Assembly: GCF_008831285.2 (NCBI RefSeq)
Contig: NW_022204583.1
Location: 1 to 17,917 of the forward strand
Direction: 5' to 3'
Length of the DNA stretch: 17,917 bases
From: Nymphaea colorata
Lineage: Eukaryota; Streptophyta; Magnoliopsida; Nymphaeales; Nymphaeaceae
Position 1 is the first letter of the stretch. The number at the start of each line of letters is the position of its first letter. This document shows, piece by piece, positions 15,353 to 17,917 of the stretch. A program made the position numbers and the translations under genes. Below the pieces are notes generated by a model. That model was given only the letters and a program-made list of their open reading frames with translations. It had not been told where the DNA came from and searched no databases.

Positions 15353-16353
15353 ACCTTTCCACCAAACTGAGCTTTGATGCGGCTTAGGGTCTTGGCGACC
15401 CCTTCATGACCTGCGGCTGGAGTGTCATGAAAATGATGCAGGAATTCCTGCTTAAGCTCAGAGATAGGAGGGACTACTGCCTTGTCCTTCCTATACAAAA
15501 TGTTTCCCTTGACTGAGTAGAAGGGAATGAAACCCGGGTTTTGCTGGATCGAAGCTTTGATTAGCCTCAGCGATTCATCACTCTGTTGATCATTTGCTAA
15601 CCGATCCCAAATATCCGTTTCCACTACTGACAATGTCATCAGTTGTTCAGCCAAGCGGGAAAGTGAATCAGCCGCTTTGTTTTCAGGACCCTTTTTATAC
15701 TCAATTTCGAAATCATACCCCAATAGTTTTGCTAGCCATCTTTGCTGGGTAGGGGTTGACACGCGTTGTTTGAGCATGTACTTTAAGCTATTTTGGTCGG
15801 TCCTGACCGTAAATTTGCGTCCAATCAGATATGGACGCCATTTCTCCACTGCCATAACAATAGCGAGTAGCTCTTTCTCATATGTAGAAAGAGGTTTGGC
15901 CCTGCTGGTTAAGGCCTTTGACATGTAGGCAATGGGGTGGTTATCTTGCCTAAGTACCGCTCCTACTCCGACTTCACAAGCGTCCGTTTCAATGGTGAAT
16001 GTCTTTGTAAAATCGGGTAGAGTTAGTACCGGGGCTGACATTAGAGCTGCCTTTAGCTTCTCAAAGGCGTCTCTTGACTTCTCAGTCCACGAGAAGAATC
16101 CCTTTTTCAGCATCTGGGTAAGGGGTTGCGCAATGATTCCATACCCCTGGATAAATCGTCTGTAATATCCAGTCAATCCTAAGAAACCTCGCAGACTCTT
16201 GAGGTCCTTGGGCAGTGGCCATTTCTCCATGGCTTGCAACTTTTCGGGGTCTGCCCGAACCCCATCTCGAGACACAATGTGTCCGAGGTATCCGATCGAA
16301 GATTGTCCAAAACTGCATTTGGACATCTTCGCGAAGAGATGATGCTCCTTCAA
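15349..16353 (-). pseudogene. RT thumb, RNase H and integrase zinc-finger start (element B)
   Basis: This 334-codon frame starts after the RT active site (MKEHHLFAKMSKC) and continues through the RT thumb and connection, with GFLGLTGYYRRFIQGY typical of gypsy elements. RNase H follows, with D124, E159 and D186 matching D889, E924 and D951 of copy A. It then enters the integrase zinc finger, with its two histidines at 309 and 316. It ends at IKAQF because an A is missing from the run at 15364-15366, which puts the cysteine half of the finger in the next frame. Apart from the ends it is colinear with copy A with only scattered substitutions. Confidence 0.88.
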
Positions 16354-16358
16354 AATGT

Positions 16359-16814
16359 CTAGAGTGATCTCCAGATGGCATTGATGTTGCTCTTCATCTT
16401 TGCTATAAATGAGAATATCATCGAAAAATACGAGGATGAATCTCTGAGGTGTGCTCTGAACACATCATTCATGCACCGTTGGAATGTTGCTGGTGCATTC
16501 GTTAATTCAAAGGGCATTACTAAAAATTCATAATGCCCATCGTGTGTTCTGAACGCAGTTTTTAGTACATCTTCGTCAAACATTCGAATTTGATGATATC
16601 CGGCTCTGAGATCTATCTTTGAGAAGATAGTAGCACCGGCCAACTCATCTAGTAGCTCGTCAATGACGGGTATGGGGTGCCGATCCTTAACGGTCACCTC
16701 GTTTAACGCCCTGTAATCTATACAGAACCGCCAAGTGTTGTCTTTTTTCTTCACTAATAGGACGGGTGAAGAAAAAGGGCTGCAACTCGGTCGGATGATG
16801 CCGCTTTCGAGCAT
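16359..16814 (-). pseudogene. Reverse transcriptase fingers/palm fragment (element B)
   Basis: This 151-codon frame carries the RT region from [10 protein letters not shown] through [13 protein letters not shown], with the first catalytic aspartate at D68, to [10 protein letters not shown]. One A is missing at 16439-16440 relative to copy A, and the frame is lost just before the FFDD motif. The catalytic aspartate pair is therefore not read in this frame, and reverse transcriptase is inactivated if the loss is real. MPFEL replaces MPFGL of copy A, a change of a usually conserved glycine. Confidence 0.88.
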
Positions 16815-16822
16815 CTCTTTGA

Positions 16823-17479
16823 CTAGGCGTTCGATTTCCGCCTTCTGGCTGTGCCCATACCGGTATGGCCTGACGTTGACAGGCTCTGCACCTTGTGCAA
16901 GGGCGATTCGATGATCGTAAGCCCTTTTTGGTGGTAGCCTTTGGGCTCATCAAAAATCTCTGGAAATCGGTCCAAGACCGATTGAATCATAGGTGGAATT
17001 GGTTCTTCCACCTTCTCTTTGGAGAAAGGTACATCCGTTGCCAATGTAAGAACCCAACACGCTGGTTGGTCATGTTGGATGGACCTTAGTGCTGTTTTGG
17101 GACGCGTGGAGCTGGCGAGTCCCTGAATCGTTATCGATTCCTCTTCTCCTTTGGGGATGAAAGTCATAGCGAAGTTCTTTACATCCCAATGGATATCCTT
17201 CCATGTTAGAAACCATGGCATGCCCAAAATTAAGTCGACTCCTTCAAGGGGAATGACGAGGCAGTCAACTTTGAAAGTTTTCTTTTTAACGGACACGTCA
17301 AGGCCTTTTCCTTCGTGAATGCACTTGAGCCGTAGTCCCCCTCCCACGATGATAGTTTGTGGGTTGCTCTCGGTGAGAGTGATTCTACACCTTTCAGCGG
17401 CTTCCTCAGTAAGGAAGTTGTTGGTGGCTCCGCTGTCGAGCATATTAAGACTTTTTGGCCATTGATACGGCCAAAACAC
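16823..17479 (-). pseudogene. Aspartic protease and linker to RT (element B)
   Basis: The frame contains the protease with DSGA at residues 15-18, GGGLRLKCI, and LILGMPWFLTW, then the linker into RT ([11 protein letters not shown]). The first dozen residues are out of frame, since bases are missing at about 17441 and 17473-17476 relative to copy A. The last part after EPKG is out of frame owing to a loss near 16935. The protease core itself is intact in sequence. It would be the enzyme that cleaves Gag-Pol into its mature parts. Confidence 0.87.
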
Positions 17480-17493
17480 GCATGGCGTTTGCC

Positions 17494-17802
17494 TTATGGG
17501 GGTCTTGATCGAATGAGAGATTCGACCTCTTCTGATTTCTCTTCTTTGGTCGGTGTCTCTTCTTGATGAGTTTCTTTAGGCTCAATTTTCTTGCCTTTTC
17601 TTCTAACTAGGATTTCCTCATCAGACGAGGAGCTTGAATCTGAACTGGAGGAGGAATCGCTTTCGGAGCTAGAGCTGGTCTCTGGCTCATCAATCACCAC
17701 TATATTAAAAAGCGCTTTGCACTGGTGATTTTTGTCCCACTTGCCCTCACATCTGAAACACAGGCCTTTCTTCCTGTATTCTTCAATTTGTTTAGGGGAC
17801 AA
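17494..17802 (-). pseudogene. Gag C-terminus: zinc knuckle and acidic serine linker (element B)
   Basis: This 102-codon frame has the variant zinc knuckle (GLCFRCEGKWDKNHQCK, CX2CX7HXC), then the acidic serine-rich linker and a K/E-rich stretch toward the protease. The serine tract is the same as in copy A. It ends out of frame near 17508-17515, where bases are missing. The ATG is internal; the Gag frame continues upstream toward the window end. Confidence 0.85.
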
Positions 17803-17917
17803 GTAACGGGTAGGTAGTTCACGGCCTGGACGTGGGTTTGGCCTGAACTCGTTCCCTCTGTTGTAGGGAACTAATTCCCTTCCTGTGTTCTCTCTGAATT
17901 TGGTCGAGAAGCAGAGG
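17803..17917 (-). pseudogene. Gag basic region, continuing past the window (element B)
   Basis: Sequence equivalent to 4820-4935 of copy A, encoding the stretch before the zinc knuckle (RPNPRPGRELPTRY and upstream). It is interrupted by a one-base loss near 17902 relative to copy A. The rest of Gag, the leader, the primer-binding site and the 5' LTR of element B should lie beyond 17917. Confidence 0.75.

Larger units (their letters stand above)
13889..17917 (-). pseudogene. gag-pol of element B, broken and cut by the window end
   Basis: Second copy of the polyprotein gene, from the TGA at 13889-13891 up to the middle of Gag, where the window stops (equivalent to about 4935 in copy A). Protein sequence is very close to copy A. 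One-base losses relative to A occur at about 15364-15366 (A run), 16439-16440 (A run, just before the RT FFDD motif), 16935, 17441, 17473-17476, 17508-17515 and 17902. The frame is split into five listed pieces. Unlike copy A, the integrase core, GPY/F, chromodomain and LTR-encoded tail are in one unbroken frame, so B supplies the reference for that end and A for the RT end. Confidence 0.9.

Noticed and set aside
1-17917. Tandem duplication of a host locus as an explanation of the repeated blocks
   Set aside because: All repeated blocks map to LTR or internal parts of one retrotransposon family, with matching TG/CA termini, primer-binding site and polypurine tracts; no host sequence is shared.

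Overview
The window is plant repetitive DNA. It is filled by two copies of one Ty3/gypsy (Metaviridae) LTR retrotransposon family, both on the minus strand, and no host gene is recognisable. The plant assignment rests on a primer-binding site complementary to initiator methionine tRNA, on a chromovirus-type integrase (GPY/F module plus chromodomain), and on G-box/ABRE-like motifs in the LTRs. The species cannot be told from the sequence.

Layout. Element A: partial 3' LTR (1-1187), polypurine tract (1188-1204), internal region with a broken gag-pol (902-6079, its end overlapping the LTR), leader (6080-6598), primer-binding site (6599-6612), and complete 5' LTR (6615-10436). That LTR is 3822 bp and runs from TGTTAGGAC to GTCCGTAACA. 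Element B: 3' LTR lacking its outermost 43 bp (10437-14180), polypurine tract (14181-14197), and a broken gag-pol that leaves the window in gag (13889-17917). The A LTR butts directly against the truncated B LTR. The simplest reading is that A inserted into the outer end of B's 3' LTR, so this is a self-nested insertion.

How the parts work. Gag-Pol reads Gag (coiled-coil N-terminus, capsid-like domain, variant zinc knuckle), an acidic serine-rich linker, protease (DSGA), reverse transcriptase (FFDD), RNase H, integrase (HHCC, D-D35-E, GPY/F) and chromodomain. The frame runs on through the polypurine tract and 97 codons into the 3' LTR, ending in a tail with a basic RRKRK cluster. Both copies carry several one-base indels, mostly in homopolymers, and are probably non-autonomous as sequenced.

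The very large LTR is the least explained part. It holds a hairpin cluster starting 5 nt after the pol stop, a TATA box, a 9-bp inverted repeat, a hairpin kept inside a patch that is otherwise strongly diverged between copies, a perfect splice-donor consensus, three equally spaced CACGTG motifs, and a GC-rich 44-bp tandem array of hairpins with a paired stem change. These are shared by the copies and are the best leads here. Their functions are inference.
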